Source: Nonomuraea maritima
GTDB lineage: Bacteria; Actinomycetota; Actinomycetes; Streptosporangiales; Streptosporangiaceae
DNA: 64,000 nt
Assembly (NCBI RefSeq): GCF_900100395.1
Contig: NZ_FNFB01000005.1
Coordinates: forward strand, 248,001-312,000
Reading direction: 5' to 3'
Shown: piece by piece, positions 27,420 through 36,074 of the stretch
Position numbering within the stretch: position 1 is the first letter of the stretch
How the letters are laid out: each line of letters opens with the position of its first letter
The notes under the pieces: model-generated
Seen by the model: the letters and a program-made list of their open reading frames with translations, nothing else
Told to the model about the DNA's origin: nothing
The model's database searches: none
Program-made: the position numbers and the translations under genes

Positions 27420-27439
27420 GGGCCGTCTTCGGACGGCCC
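27420..27439. terminator. UUCG-tetraloop hairpin between convergent genes
   Basis: An 8-bp perfect stem (27420-27427, 27432-27439) capped by TTCG, a very stable tetraloop. It lies in the 208-bp gap between the helicase gene and the convergent accessory operon, where it can terminate the helicase transcript. The rest of the gap shows two copies of CGGATGTGCCGG-like sequence and no ORF. Confidence 0.6.
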
Positions 27440-27515
27440 GGCGCCTCGGGGGATGTGCCGGTCGGAGTTCGGATGTGCCGGCGGTTCCGCTGCGCGCGGT
27501 CGGAGCGGATGGGTG

Positions 27516-28019
27516 TCAGCTGAGTTTTCTGACGAAGATGCGGCACAGCTCCGGTTGGGTTTCGTGGCCGCCGTTCGGGTGGTAGACGACCTTTGTCGTG
27601 GGCACCTGGCCGTACGGCCATTCGGCGTATCCGCGGCGCCGGTACAAGCGCTGCGCGTCGGGGTTGTCGAGGCCCACGCCGAGGGCCACCTGCTCGTGTC
27701 CGGCGGCGAGCAGCCGTTCCTCGGCCGCCCACAGCAGTTCGGTGCCGATTCCCCGGTTGCGCCGGCCCGCTACGACCTCCAGGTGCGTGAGCAGCGCCAC
27801 GCCCGGGAGGTGGGTGCGTAACTCGGGCTCTTCTGCGGGGGCGAGCCAGATGTAGACGTCGCCGACCGCCACTCCGTCCCCGTCCCAGGCGACGAGGAGG
27901 ATCCCGTGCCCGGCGTCCTGCCTGGCCAGACGGTCGGCGAAGTACGGCTGCTGCCCCAGCGACCTGACCATCGCAGGAAGATCGGTATGGACGGCCTGGC
28001 GTATGTCACATGCCCCCAC
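27516..28019 (-). CDS. GNAT family N-acetyltransferase (third gene of accessory operon)
   Basis: 167 residues. The GNAT acetyl-CoA-binding core is visible as LLTHLEVVAGRRNRGIGTELL (motif A with RNRGIG), followed by VALGVGLDNPDAQRLYRRRGY (motif B). Such enzymes acetylate amines on small molecules, antibiotics or proteins. GTG 28019 overlaps the end of the preceding glycosyltransferase-like gene by 14 bp, indicating translational coupling. Its place as the last gene of the three-gene operon suggests it modifies the same product or target. Confidence 0.85.
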   Translation of the reverse strand: MGACDIRQAVHTDLPAMVRSLGQQPYFADRLARQDAGHGILLVAWDGDGVAVGDVYIWLAPAEEPELRTHLPGVALLTHLEVVAGRRNRGIGTELLWAAEERLLAAGHEQVALGVGLDNPDAQRLYRRRGYAEWPYGQVPTTKVVYHPNGGHETQPELCRIFVRKLS

Positions 28020-29166
28020 GGACGACAGTGTCCCGCCGGATCACCATACGATCAAATGACGCCCATATCCCCATTTTGGGGACACCGTGCTTGACCAGGC
28101 TCTTACCTATTTTCTCTTTATCGAATCCAATGGGCGGAACACTGTCGAGGTACGTCTCCCACCGGAGACGGTCCTCTTTCCACGCCTGGAGGTACTGCAC
28201 GCAAAGCTGCGGCGTGATGCGATTGTGGCGGCCCAGCGCGGCACGCAGGGAGTTCTCGACGGCCTGGTTGCCCGGCAGCCTGGACTCCACCCGCCGCACT
28301 ACGTCCTTGATGAACTCGGTGCGCCTGCTGAGAGCCTGTTCCCAGTACTTCTCGCCGGTCGCCGCCTCCCAGGTCTCGCCTTCGTCGAGCAGCCAGTAGA
28401 CGCCCTCGGCGAGGGTGTCGCCGAACTCCTGGTCGCGTGCGCGCACAGGCCGGTCGAACGGGTCGTACGGGCGCTGTTTGACCATCCCGGTGATCGCCAG
28501 CTGGCGCAGCTCCTTGTCGTTCAGCAGGTAGAACCAGTCCTCGTTGTAGATATTGGGAAAGAACGAGGGATTACGCGTCGTGTGGACGGCGAGCGCACCA
28601 CCGCCTACGAAGGAATCTTGTTTCCCGCCGGCCAGTCGATGGGCATGGCAGACGACAGAATTATCGGGATATCCACCGATATGCATGCCCACCGCGTCGT
28701 ACACGTCGAGCAGGGCCGCCGCACGGGCGACGTCCTCGTGGCCGCTGACCTCGATGTCGTCGTCCAGGAAGACGATGCGTTCCCAGCCGAGCAGGCGGGC
28801 GAGAAGAAGCCCCAGGTTGCGCTTGGCGCTGAGGTCGGTCGCGCGCGCGAACGGCGTGTTCCGGAGCAGCGCGGTGGTGGAGAAGTCCGGCATGTTGAGA
28901 GCGGCCGGGTCGGCGATCTGAACGGACAGGAACCGTACGCCCGCGGGAACGAGCCCGGGGACGAGGTGGGCCTTGCTCCACTTGCTGTGCAGGGTGACGA
29001 GCACGCAGTCGAGCTCCGTCGCCAGCCGGATGGCGTACTTCAACCACGTCGGATGCCTGATCGTCGGGACGACGATGGCATCGACAGCGCCGGATTCGTG
29101 CGTCTCGGGGTTGACGGTGACCAGGCGCCGGTGGGAGCCGTGATGGTGCTCCGTCTCAGTCTCCAT
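28006..29166 (-). CDS. Glycosyltransferase-like protein (GT-A pattern), unknown acceptor
   Basis: 386 residues. It has a nucleotide-sugar-transferase layout: an N-terminal beta-alpha repeat (AIVVPTIRHPTWLKYAIRL), ATDLSAKRNLGLLLARLLG, then IVFLDDDIEV with Asp-Asp-Asp at about 135-137 as the metal/UDP site. FVGGGALAVH and IYNEDWFYLLN are typical acceptor-site segments. The C-terminal third (KDVVRRVESRL and onward) is helical and not recognised. ATG 29166 overlaps the upstream HTH gene stop by 11 bp, and its own end overlaps the GNAT start by 14 bp. No signal peptide or membrane segment, so it acts in the cytoplasm on an unknown acceptor. Confidence 0.7.
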   Translation of the reverse strand: METETEHHHGSHRRLVTVNPETHESGAVDAIVVPTIRHPTWLKYAIRLATELDCVLVTLHSKWSKAHLVPGLVPAGVRFLSVQIADPAALNMPDFSTTALLRNTPFARATDLSAKRNLGLLLARLLGWERIVFLDDDIEVSGHEDVARAAALLDVYDAVGMHIGGYPDNSVVCHAHRLAGGKQDSFVGGGALAVHTTRNPSFFPNIYNEDWFYLLNDKELRQLAITGMVKQRPYDPFDRPVRARDQEFGDTLAEGVYWLLDEGETWEAATGEKYWEQALSRRTEFIKDVVRRVESRLPGNQAVENSLRAALGRHNRITPQLCVQYLQAWKEDRLRWETYLDSVPPIGFDKEKIGKSLVKHGVPKMGIWASFDRMVIRRDTVVRGGM

Positions 29167-30256
29167 GGGCGTCCTCCGGCCATTCGTGCAGCCGGAGATT
29201 TTCCCGGGTCCAGTCCGGTGTGATGGCGAGCCGTCCCAGGATCTTCACGCGCGTGAGGATGCTGTACGACGCCGCATCACCGAACCGGCCACGAAGATAG
29301 TCCGCGTTGCGATCGCGGAAGCGTTCGTCGGTCAGCGCCCGCACCGTGCCGTAGACGCCTCTGGCATACACTCCGTTGCAGATGGTGAGTGTGCGTTTGA
29401 TGTTCTCCGGGTTGACGCCGCGGTAGAAAAAGCCGACGTCCTCCAGGAGTTGCAGGTTATCGCCGGATCTGTTGAAGCGGGTGTAATGCGGGACCGTGTT
29501 GTCACCCGAGCCGACTTCGAAGTACGGCCCCCGCTCGCCTTCCCAGTCGGCCACCTGCCGTACCGGAAGATCGATCTGGGCCAGCATGGCCGCGGTCACC
29601 TCGTTGTAGTCGACGCCGCCCAGGAGCACCACGTGGCTGGTCACGTCGTCGGACGATCGGAGGTCCTCGGCCGCCCGCAAGGCCACCGGGCTGTGGGGGT
29701 TCGCCGCTCTGAGATGCCCCCATAACTCGAACAGCGAGTCGAGATCCGAATACCGGTAAAGGTCGATGTAGTCGGGATGCGCGGGGTCCGCCTGCGGAAT
29801 GCGGACCCGGTTCTCCGCGGGGATCTGCGAGCAGATGATGGTGATCGCCTCACCGGCGGGGAAATGCCACGGGCTCTCGGCGTACGCGTTCCGCGCCGGC
29901 GCGGGCGGTGCGCTCTCACCCAGGGCCTGGACGCGCAGTGCCGCCTTGCGGAGCTCGGCCAGCTCCTTGAGCAGGGCGTGGTACTCGTCGAGTTCCTCAG
30001 GAGTCAGGTCGGACAACGGGAGCGTCCGGGTGGTGTCGTCGGTGAACGACCTCCTGGTGGCGAAGAACGCGGCGTACTTCTCCAGCCGGACCATCGGAGG
30101 GATCTTCGTTGCGCGGTCGGACTCCCACGACGAGATGAGCGGCACGCTGACGCCGAGCGCGACGCTCAGCTGCGCCTGCGTGATGCGTAGATCGGGCCAG
30201 CGCTCCTCACGCAGCTCGCGCAGTCGGCGGGCGAGTGAGGAACCATGGCCGCTCAT
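29156..30256 (-). CDS. XRE-family HTH protein with C-terminal Rossmann-like domain
   Basis: 366 residues. Residues about 5-65 are a Cro/CI-type helix-turn-helix (RITQAQLSVALGVSVPLISSWE). A helical linker (LTPEELDEYHALLKEL) follows, then a C-terminal alpha/beta domain from about 137. That domain has ITIICSQIP, a strand-turn SHVVLLGGVDYNEVT and a second glycine-rich element RTLTICNGVYARGVYG with VRALTDERFRDRN. The pattern is that of a nucleotide- or ligand-binding fold, but I do not recognise the family. ATG 30256 has GAGAG upstream; ATG 30268 is possible. First gene of an overlapping three-gene operon. Codon use is less GC-biased than that of its neighbours, so acquired DNA is likely. Confidence 0.75.
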   Translation of the reverse strand: MSGHGSSLARRLRELREERWPDLRITQAQLSVALGVSVPLISSWESDRATKIPPMVRLEKYAAFFATRRSFTDDTTRTLPLSDLTPEELDEYHALLKELAELRKAALRVQALGESAPPAPARNAYAESPWHFPAGEAITIICSQIPAENRVRIPQADPAHPDYIDLYRYSDLDSLFELWGHLRAANPHSPVALRAAEDLRSSDDVTSHVVLLGGVDYNEVTAAMLAQIDLPVRQVADWEGERGPYFEVGSGDNTVPHYTRFNRSGDNLQLLEDVGFFYRGVNPENIKRTLTICNGVYARGVYGTVRALTDERFRDRNADYLRGRFGDAASYSILTRVKILGRLAITPDWTRENLRLHEWPEDAHGD

Positions 30257-30649
30257 GCGAACTCTCATTCGTGTGAACTTCAGCAATCTTCAGTAAACAC
30301 TGGCCTGCTGACAAAGTCGATGGAGAATTCGCAGCTAAGACCCCATTGGAGCGGCCAGCGTCCGTCAGAAGCTGACGTGCAGGGCCATCAGTCTAACGGG
30401 CGAGCTTCGCCTACGCAGGTGAATAGCAAAGCGCGGTCCGGGTATCACCTCAATACAGCTTAATTCAGGTGAATTAACTAAACAGAGGTGGTGGTTCACG
30501 ATGAGGAACGAGTGAGCTCAGCGAACGGCAGCAGCGGCACCCACGCAGCAGGACGGCGGAGCACCCCCGCGAACGATCCCCATCATCGGCGGAGGTGTCC
30601 GCGCAGCAAGGTCTCTGTCACAGCGCGTCTCCGCAACAGGGGAAACCTC
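30257..30649. other. Lower-GC intergenic control region of the accessory operon
   Basis: 393 bp without a convincing gene. It is AT-richer than its surroundings and separates the leftward HTH operon from a rightward small membrane protein gene. It contains a perfect CGTCAG/CTGACG inverted repeat (30363-30377), a second palindrome at 30460-30477, and two copies of CAGGTGAAT 50 bp apart (30416-30424 and 30466-30474). These are candidate binding sites for the HTH protein. Confidence 0.55.
30460..30477. repeat. Perfect palindrome TTAATTC-AGGT-GAATTAA (operator candidate)
   Basis: 7-bp perfect arms (30460-30466 and 30471-30477) separated by 4 bp, in an AT-rich pocket about 200 bp upstream of the HTH gene. 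Size and symmetry fit a Cro/CI-type dimer site. Confidence 0.55.
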
Positions 30650-30883
30650 ATGCCAACATTAACCCTTCACCTCACGGTGACAACGCCCACATCACTCGGA
30701 ACCGATGACTGGCTCTACTTCATCGGCTTTGCCCTGGCCATCATGTGGCTCACGGTCCGGGCCGCCAGGCGGGTGAGGTTGCACGTGTCGATGCGATTCT
30801 CGGACGCCGTCTCGGCGGTCATGGGGGCTGTGGCGGCGGTTCTCATCTTCCTGGCCGTCGCCGCGTATCTTCTCGTCGTCTGA
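30650..30883 (+). CDS. Small two-helix membrane protein (77 aa)
   Basis: 77 residues beginning MPTLTLHLTVTTPTSLG. Two hydrophobic segments are visible: WLYFIGFALAIMWLTVRAARR and AVSAVMGAVAAVLIFLAVAAYLLVV. They are separated by a basic loop, suggesting both termini outside or both inside. ATG 30650 has AGGGGA 8 nt upstream. A longer in-frame start at 30488 (GTG) would add a polar stretch without SD support. A hairpin terminator follows 10 bp after the stop. Function unknown. It is divergent from the HTH operon and could share its control region. Confidence 0.6.
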   Translation: MPTLTLHLTVTTPTSLGTDDWLYFIGFALAIMWLTVRAARRVRLHVSMRFSDAVSAVMGAVAAVLIFLAVAAYLLVV

Positions 30884-30893
30884 ACAGTCCTTG

Positions 30894-30926
30894 CGCGCAG
30901 CGTTCCGGGTTGTCCGGCGCTGCGCG
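30894..30926 (+). terminator. Hairpin terminator after the small membrane protein gene
   Basis: 9-bp GC stem (30894-30902 with 30918-30926) with a nested CCGG-CCGG pairing in the loop, followed by TGTTT. Confidence 0.7.
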
Positions 30927-31041
30927 TGTTTCGGTGGGTCATGCGCATTTGGTCACAGAGCGGTGGCGGGCCGTTAGAAGCGGGTGAGAAGCGGCAAAGA
31001 ACTTCTGTGGGTGTCTTGGGATGAGCAGAAGGACGTTGCCC

Positions 31042-31461
31042 ATGTCGACTGAGGCCACTGGGAAAGCAACGCTCACCGTGACCTCCGGCCTCTCCACCAA
31101 CGCCGTCATCATCAGGCTCGAAGGCGAGCTTGACGTCAACTCGCTGCCTGTCCTGCGCGAGCGTCTGCAGCTCGTGTGGGATCTGTCGCCCAAGTCCTTT
31201 CTCGTCGTCGACCTCAGCGAGGTCACCTTCTGCGACTCGATGGGCATGAACGAGCTCATCGAGATCCTGCACCGGTGTGAGGAGCGCGGGACCCGGTTGC
31301 TGCTCGGTGGCGTCCAGGGCGTCATGGCACGGGTACTGTCGATCACCGGGCTGCGGCACGCGTTCGAGGTGTTCGAGAGGTTCGACGACGCGATGCGGGT
31401 GACCGGCGCCCATCCCGCGACCGGCCCCCAGGCCGGTCCGCGGGAGGAGCGAGGACAGTAG
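31042..31461 (+). CDS. STAS-domain anti-sigma factor antagonist
   Basis: 139 residues. The STAS fold of SpoIIAA/BldG-type antagonists is clear: NAVIIRLEGELDVNSLPVLR, then SFLVVDLSEVTFCDSMGMNELI, where the Ser of DSMG is the site phosphorylated by a partner kinase. Unphosphorylated protein binds an anti-sigma factor and frees the sigma factor. ATG 31042 has AAGGA 8 nt upstream; ATG 31021 would add seven residues. No kinase or sigma gene is adjacent, so its partner is encoded elsewhere. The tail (GAHPATGPQAGPREE) is disordered. Confidence 0.88.
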   Translation: MSTEATGKATLTVTSGLSTNAVIIRLEGELDVNSLPVLRERLQLVWDLSPKSFLVVDLSEVTFCDSMGMNELIEILHRCEERGTRLLLGGVQGVMARVLSITGLRHAFEVFERFDDAMRVTGAHPATGPQAGPREERGQ

Positions 31462-31485
31462 CGCCGGCCCACCGGGGTCGGGCTC

Positions 31486-32052
31486 TCAGAAGGCTGGGGC
31501 GCCTTCGAGGATGACGCCGGCGTCGCGCATTTCCTCGATGGCCGCGGCCGTCGTGGTTCTGGAGACGCCTGCGGTCAGGTTGAGCAGGACGCGTACCGCG
31601 AGCCCGTGCCGGACCGCGTCGAGGGCCGTGGCGCGCACGCAGTGGTCGGTGGCCAGCCCCGCGATGTCGATCTCGCGCGCCCCGCGCTCCCTCAGCCACT
31701 CGGCCAGCGGCACGCCGTCGCTCGAGAAGCCCTCGAAGCCGCTGTAGGCCGCGGTCTCGTGGCCCTTGCTGAAGACCTCGTCGACCGCGGACAGGTCGAG
31801 CGACGGGTGGAACTCGGCGCCCGGAGCCCCGGCCACACAGTGGGCCGGCCAGCTGTCGACGTAGTCGGGGGCGTCGGAGAAGTGATCACCGGGGGAGACG
31901 TGGTAGTCGCGGGTCGCCACCACGTGGTCGTAGCCGTGGGCGGCCACGTGACGGGAGATCGCGGCCGCCACCTCCGACCCCCCGGCGACGGCCAGACTGC
32001 CGCCCTCGCAGAAGTCGTTCTGCACATCGACGATGACTAACGCGGTGCTCAT
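31486..32052 (-). CDS. pncA: nicotinamidase
   Basis: 188 residues of the isochorismatase/nicotinamidase fold. Catalytic Asp is in IVDVQNDFCEGG, Lys in VFSKGHE, and the nucleophilic Cys in LATDHCVRATALDA. Metal ligands fall in the TRDYH/GDHFSD region. It deamidates nicotinamide to nicotinate for NAD salvage, which fits its place 15 bp after pncB. ATG 32052 lacks a clear SD, but TATCGT lies 7 nt upstream, so an extra leaderless transcript is possible beside the operon mRNA. Confidence 0.93.
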   Translation of the reverse strand: MSTALVIVDVQNDFCEGGSLAVAGGSEVAAAISRHVAAHGYDHVVATRDYHVSPGDHFSDAPDYVDSWPAHCVAGAPGAEFHPSLDLSAVDEVFSKGHETAAYSGFEGFSSDGVPLAEWLRERGAREIDIAGLATDHCVRATALDAVRHGLAVRVLLNLTAGVSRTTTAAAIEEMRDAGVILEGAPAF

Positions 32053-32067
32053 GGGGAGCACGATACG

Positions 32068-33348
32068 TCAGCTGAACTCCGTCGGCACCGCCGCGTACCC
32101 CCGGCCGAGGTGGAGGGCCTCCTGCGGGAGCGTGGCGACGGCGGCGGCGTGGCGCTCGCGGGCGGCCGACAGGGGTTCGCGGCCGACGACCACGCCCTCG
32201 CGCACCAGCTCGTGCAGCAGCGGGACACCGTTCTCCGGCGACTCGTGGGCGCCGGTGAGGATCAGCTCGGTCGTGGCGCGGCCGGCCGCGTCCATCATCC
32301 GGTACGCGTACTTGCGGCCTCCGCGCGACGGCTTGCCCACCGAGCGTTTGGCCACCGCCTCCAGCCGGCCCGTGGCCCTGTCGCGTGCCACCAGCTTGTA
32401 CACCAGGGCCGCCGTCGGCACACCCGAGCCGGTCACCAGGGAGGTGCCGACGCCGTACGCGTCCACGGGGGCGGCCGCGAGCGCGGCGATGGCGTACTCG
32501 TCGAGGTCGGAGGTGACCAGGATGCGGGTGTGGTGGGCGCCGAGCGCGTCGAGCTGCTCGCGCACCTCCTGCGCGGCGGCCGCGAGGTCGCCCGAGTCGA
32601 TGCGGACCGCCCCGAGCTTGGGCCCGGCCAGCTCGACCGCCGTGCGCACCGCCTCTGCCACGTCGTACGTGTCCACGAGCAGGGTCGTCTCGGGCCCGAG
32701 CGAGGCGATCTGGGCCTCGAACGCCTCCTGCTCCGAGTCGTGCAGCAGCGTGAACGCGTGCGCCGCCGTGCCGGCCGTGGGGATGCCGTACAGGTGGCCG
32801 GCCATCAGGTTGGAGGTCGAGTTGAACCCGGCGATGTACGCGGCCCGGGCTGCCGCCACGGCCGCGCTCTCGTGGGTGCGCCGCGAGCCCATCTCGATGA
32901 GCGGCCGGGCGCCTGCGGCGTTCGACATGCGGGAGGCCGCGGAGGCGATGGCGCAGTCGTGGTTCAGTATCGACAGGATGATGGTCTCGAGCACCACGGC
33001 CTCGGCGAACGTGCCCTCCACGACCATGATCGGTGAGGCGGGGAAGTAGAGGTCGCCCTCGCGGTAGCCGTAGATGTTGCCGGAGAACCGGTAGTCGGCG
33101 AGGTAGGCCAGGGTGGGTTCGTCGACCACCTGGTGCTCACGCAGAAAAGTGAGTTCTTCATCACCGAAACGGAAGCGTTCGATCTCGTCGAGGACACGTC
33201 CCGTGCCCGCGACAACTCCGTACCGCCGTCCACCTGGGAGATGTCGGGCGAAAACTTCAAAAACCGTGCGCCGGTAGGCCGCTCCGCTCTGCAGGGCGGC
33301 TTGCAGCATCGTCAGCTCATAGTGATCAGTGTGCAACGCAGTGCTCAT
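32068..33348 (-). CDS. pncB: nicotinate phosphoribosyltransferase
   Basis: 426 residues. Landmarks: STALHTDHYELTMLQAAL at the start, YFPASPIMVVEGTFAEA, the conserved His-containing FEMGSRRTHE-type segment (IEMGSRRTHESAAVAAAR), TSNLMAGHLYGIPTAGTAAHA, and the phosphate-binding VRIDSGDL. It joins nicotinate and PRPP in the NAD salvage pathway, directly upstream of pncA, which supplies nicotinate. ATG 33348 begins the conserved N terminus; the frame upstream is noise. It diverges from clpS across 52 bp. Confidence 0.94.
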   Translation of the reverse strand: MSTALHTDHYELTMLQAALQSGAAYRRTVFEVFARHLPGGRRYGVVAGTGRVLDEIERFRFGDEELTFLREHQVVDEPTLAYLADYRFSGNIYGYREGDLYFPASPIMVVEGTFAEAVVLETIILSILNHDCAIASAASRMSNAAGARPLIEMGSRRTHESAAVAAARAAYIAGFNSTSNLMAGHLYGIPTAGTAAHAFTLLHDSEQEAFEAQIASLGPETTLLVDTYDVAEAVRTAVELAGPKLGAVRIDSGDLAAAAQEVREQLDALGAHHTRILVTSDLDEYAIAALAAAPVDAYGVGTSLVTGSGVPTAALVYKLVARDRATGRLEAVAKRSVGKPSRGGRKYAYRMMDAAGRATTELILTGAHESPENGVPLLHELVREGVVVGREPLSAARERHAAAVATLPQEALHLGRGYAAVPTEFS

Positions 33349-33400
33349 GGACAATCTCACGACTCGAAGACTACGGCCCGGATAGGGCAGACTCGGGGAT

Positions 33401-33694
33401 GTGGGTAGCACCGCTCCAATCGAGGTCGAGCGTCCGTCATCGGACGTCCGGCCCGATCTGCCATGGGTGACCATCGTCTGGAACGACCCCGTCAACCTCA
33501 TGTCCTACGTGACGTACGTCTTCCAGACCGTCTTCGGCTACGAGCGCGAGAAGGCCGAGAAGCTGATGCTCGACGTCCATCGCAAGGGCAAGGCCGTCGT
33601 GTCCAGCGGCACGCGCGAGGAGATGGAACGCGATGTGCAGATTCTCCACTCCTACGGCCTGTGGGCGACGCTCCAGCCGGACTCGGTCAAGTGA
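33401..33694 (+). CDS. clpS: ATP-dependent Clp protease adaptor ClpS
   Basis: 97 residues. The N-end-rule adaptor signature is complete: [21 protein letters not shown], then a helical [18 protein letters not shown] with the His of the N-degron pocket, and [11 protein letters not shown] at the end. It delivers proteins with destabilising N termini to ClpAP/ClpCP. GTG 33401 starts the short variable tail. The gene is followed 7 bp later by a DUF2017 gene, a pairing that is conserved across actinobacteria. Confidence 0.94.
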   Translation: MGSTAPIEVERPSSDVRPDLPWVTIVWNDPVNLMSYVTYVFQTVFGYEREKAEKLMLDVHRKGKAVVSSGTREEMERDVQILHSYGLWATLQPDSVK

Positions 33695-33701
33695 GGCGCG
33701 T

Positions 33702-34226
33702 GTGAGCTCGGGGTTCTCCAGCGGCAAGAACGGCGGGGTGGTCGCGGAGTTCGAGGCCGCCGAGGTCTCGCTGCTGCGGTCGCTCGCCTCCATGATGCTC
33801 GGCATCGTCCCGCCCGGTGAGACGAGCGACGACCCGCTGGAGCGGGCGCTCGGCATCGGCGACAGCGCCGCCCCCACCGACCCGGTCCTCGCCCGGCTGT
33901 TCCCGTCGGCGTACGAGGACGAGGGCGACTCGACCGAGTTCCGTCGCTACACCGAGGCGACGCTGCGCGACGGCAAGCGGGCCGACGCGCAGACCGTCCA
34001 CGACACCGCGCGGGCCGGGCGGGCCGAGCTGTCGGCAGAAGAGGCCCAGGCGTGGCTGCGTTCGCTGAACGACCTGCGCCTGACGCTCGGCACCAAGCTC
34101 GACGTGACGGAAGAGGTCCACGACGAGATCGCCATGATGTCCGAGGACGACCCCCGCTACCCGGCCTACGTCACCTACGACTGGCTGACCTACCTGCAGG
34201 ACAGCCTGGTCAGAGCGCTCTGGTAG
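33702..34226 (+). CDS. DUF2017 family protein
   Basis: 174 residues. N-terminal segment EAAEVSLLRSLASMMLGIV, central LARLFPSAYEDEGDSTEFRR, and C-terminal LRLTLGTKLDVTEE leading to YVTYDWLTYLQDSLV. This is DUF2017, almost always next to clpS in actinobacteria, function not known. An accessory role in Clp-dependent proteolysis is inferred from synteny. GTG 33702 has GAGG 6 nt upstream, and the gene lies 7 bp from clpS, so they form one operon. Confidence 0.88.
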   Translation: MSSGFSSGKNGGVVAEFEAAEVSLLRSLASMMLGIVPPGETSDDPLERALGIGDSAAPTDPVLARLFPSAYEDEGDSTEFRRYTEATLRDGKRADAQTVHDTARAGRAELSAEEAQAWLRSLNDLRLTLGTKLDVTEEVHDEIAMMSEDDPRYPAYVTYDWLTYLQDSLVRALW

Positions 34227-34235
34227 CTTCCGGGC

Positions 34236-34637
34236 ATGCTGTCGATCTCGCAGGAACTGGTAGACAAGATCGTCTCTCACGCCCGGGCCGATCACCCCGA
34301 CGAGGCCTGCGGCGTCATCGCCGGGCGAGGCGGCGTTCCCGAACGGTTCATCCCCATGGAGAACGCCGAACGCTCGCCCACCTTCTACCGCTTCGACTCG
34401 TTGGAGCAACTCCGGGTCTGGCGGGAGATGGACGACCGTGACGAGGAACCGGTCGTGATCTACCACTCCCACACCGCCACCGAGGCCTACCCCTCGCGCA
34501 CCGACGTGTCGTACGCGTCCGAGCCGGACGCCCACTACGTCCTGGTCTCGACGCGTGAGGAGAACGCGGTGGAGTTCCGCTCGTTCCGCATCGTCGACGG
34601 AGTGATTACCGAGGAAGAGGTAAGGTTTCTCCCATGA
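34236..34637 (+). CDS. mec: JAMM (Mov34/MPN) peptidase, CysO-cysteine hydrolase
   Basis: 133 residues. The JAMM metal site is complete: Glu23 in DEACGVIAG, and His77, His79 and Asp90 in HSHTATEAYPSRTD. In mycobacteria the neighbouring Mec protein cleaves cysteine from the CysO carrier, and the same gene order (mec, cysO, cysM) is present here. A TAGCTT box ends 6 nt before ATG 34236, suggesting a leaderless start of its own. Its stop overlaps the ATG of the short leader ORF (ATGA). Confidence 0.9.
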   Translation: MLSISQELVDKIVSHARADHPDEACGVIAGRGGVPERFIPMENAERSPTFYRFDSLEQLRVWREMDDRDEEPVVIYHSHTATEAYPSRTDVSYASEPDAHYVLVSTREENAVEFRSFRIVDGVITEEEVRFLP

Positions 34638-34705
34638 TGGTCAGGCCGGTGCAGAGCTTTCTGTTTGCACACACTCCGGCTGTCGTCGTCTACGACTGTC
34701 GCTGA
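34634..34705 (+). CDS. Short leader-type ORF (23 aa) before cysO-cysM
   Basis: A 23-residue ORF, MMVRPVQSFLFAHTPAVV followed by VYDCR, with AAGG 8 nt upstream of the ATG, overlapping the mec stop. It has one Cys codon as the penultimate codon, directly before Arg and the TGA. Short peptides of this type precede cysteine and sulfur genes in many actinomycetes and are annotated as putative leader peptides. The 69 bp after it can form a stem (GCCGTCGGC region near 34723-34745) before the cysO SD. Regulation by cysteine-dependent attenuation is inferred, not shown. Confidence 0.6.
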   Translation: MMVRPVQSFLFAHTPAVVVYDCR

Positions 34706-34774
34706 GCTGGAATCCCCATCCAGCCGTCGGCGTTGCTGCCGATGGGACGACCTGATCTGAGGAGACTGAGCGCG

Positions 34775-35996
<1,222 letters not shown>

Positions 35997-36022
35997 CCCA
36001 CTGACAGGACAGCGCTGACGAA

Positions 36023-36063
36023 CGCGAAAGGCGGCCGGTCGATTCGACCGGCCGCCTTTCGCG
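36023..36063. terminator. Bidirectional terminator between cysM and the DUF3352 gene
   Basis: A perfect palindrome with two 20-bp arms (36023-36042 and 36044-36063) and a 1-nt centre. It serves the convergent cysM and DUF3352 genes. Confidence 0.9.
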
Positions 36064-36074
36064 TGACAGTGACG

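Noticed and set aside
30245..30463. 72-residue plus-strand ORF over the HTH gene start
   Set aside because: Overlaps the regulator's N terminus and control region, has no SD and unnatural composition.
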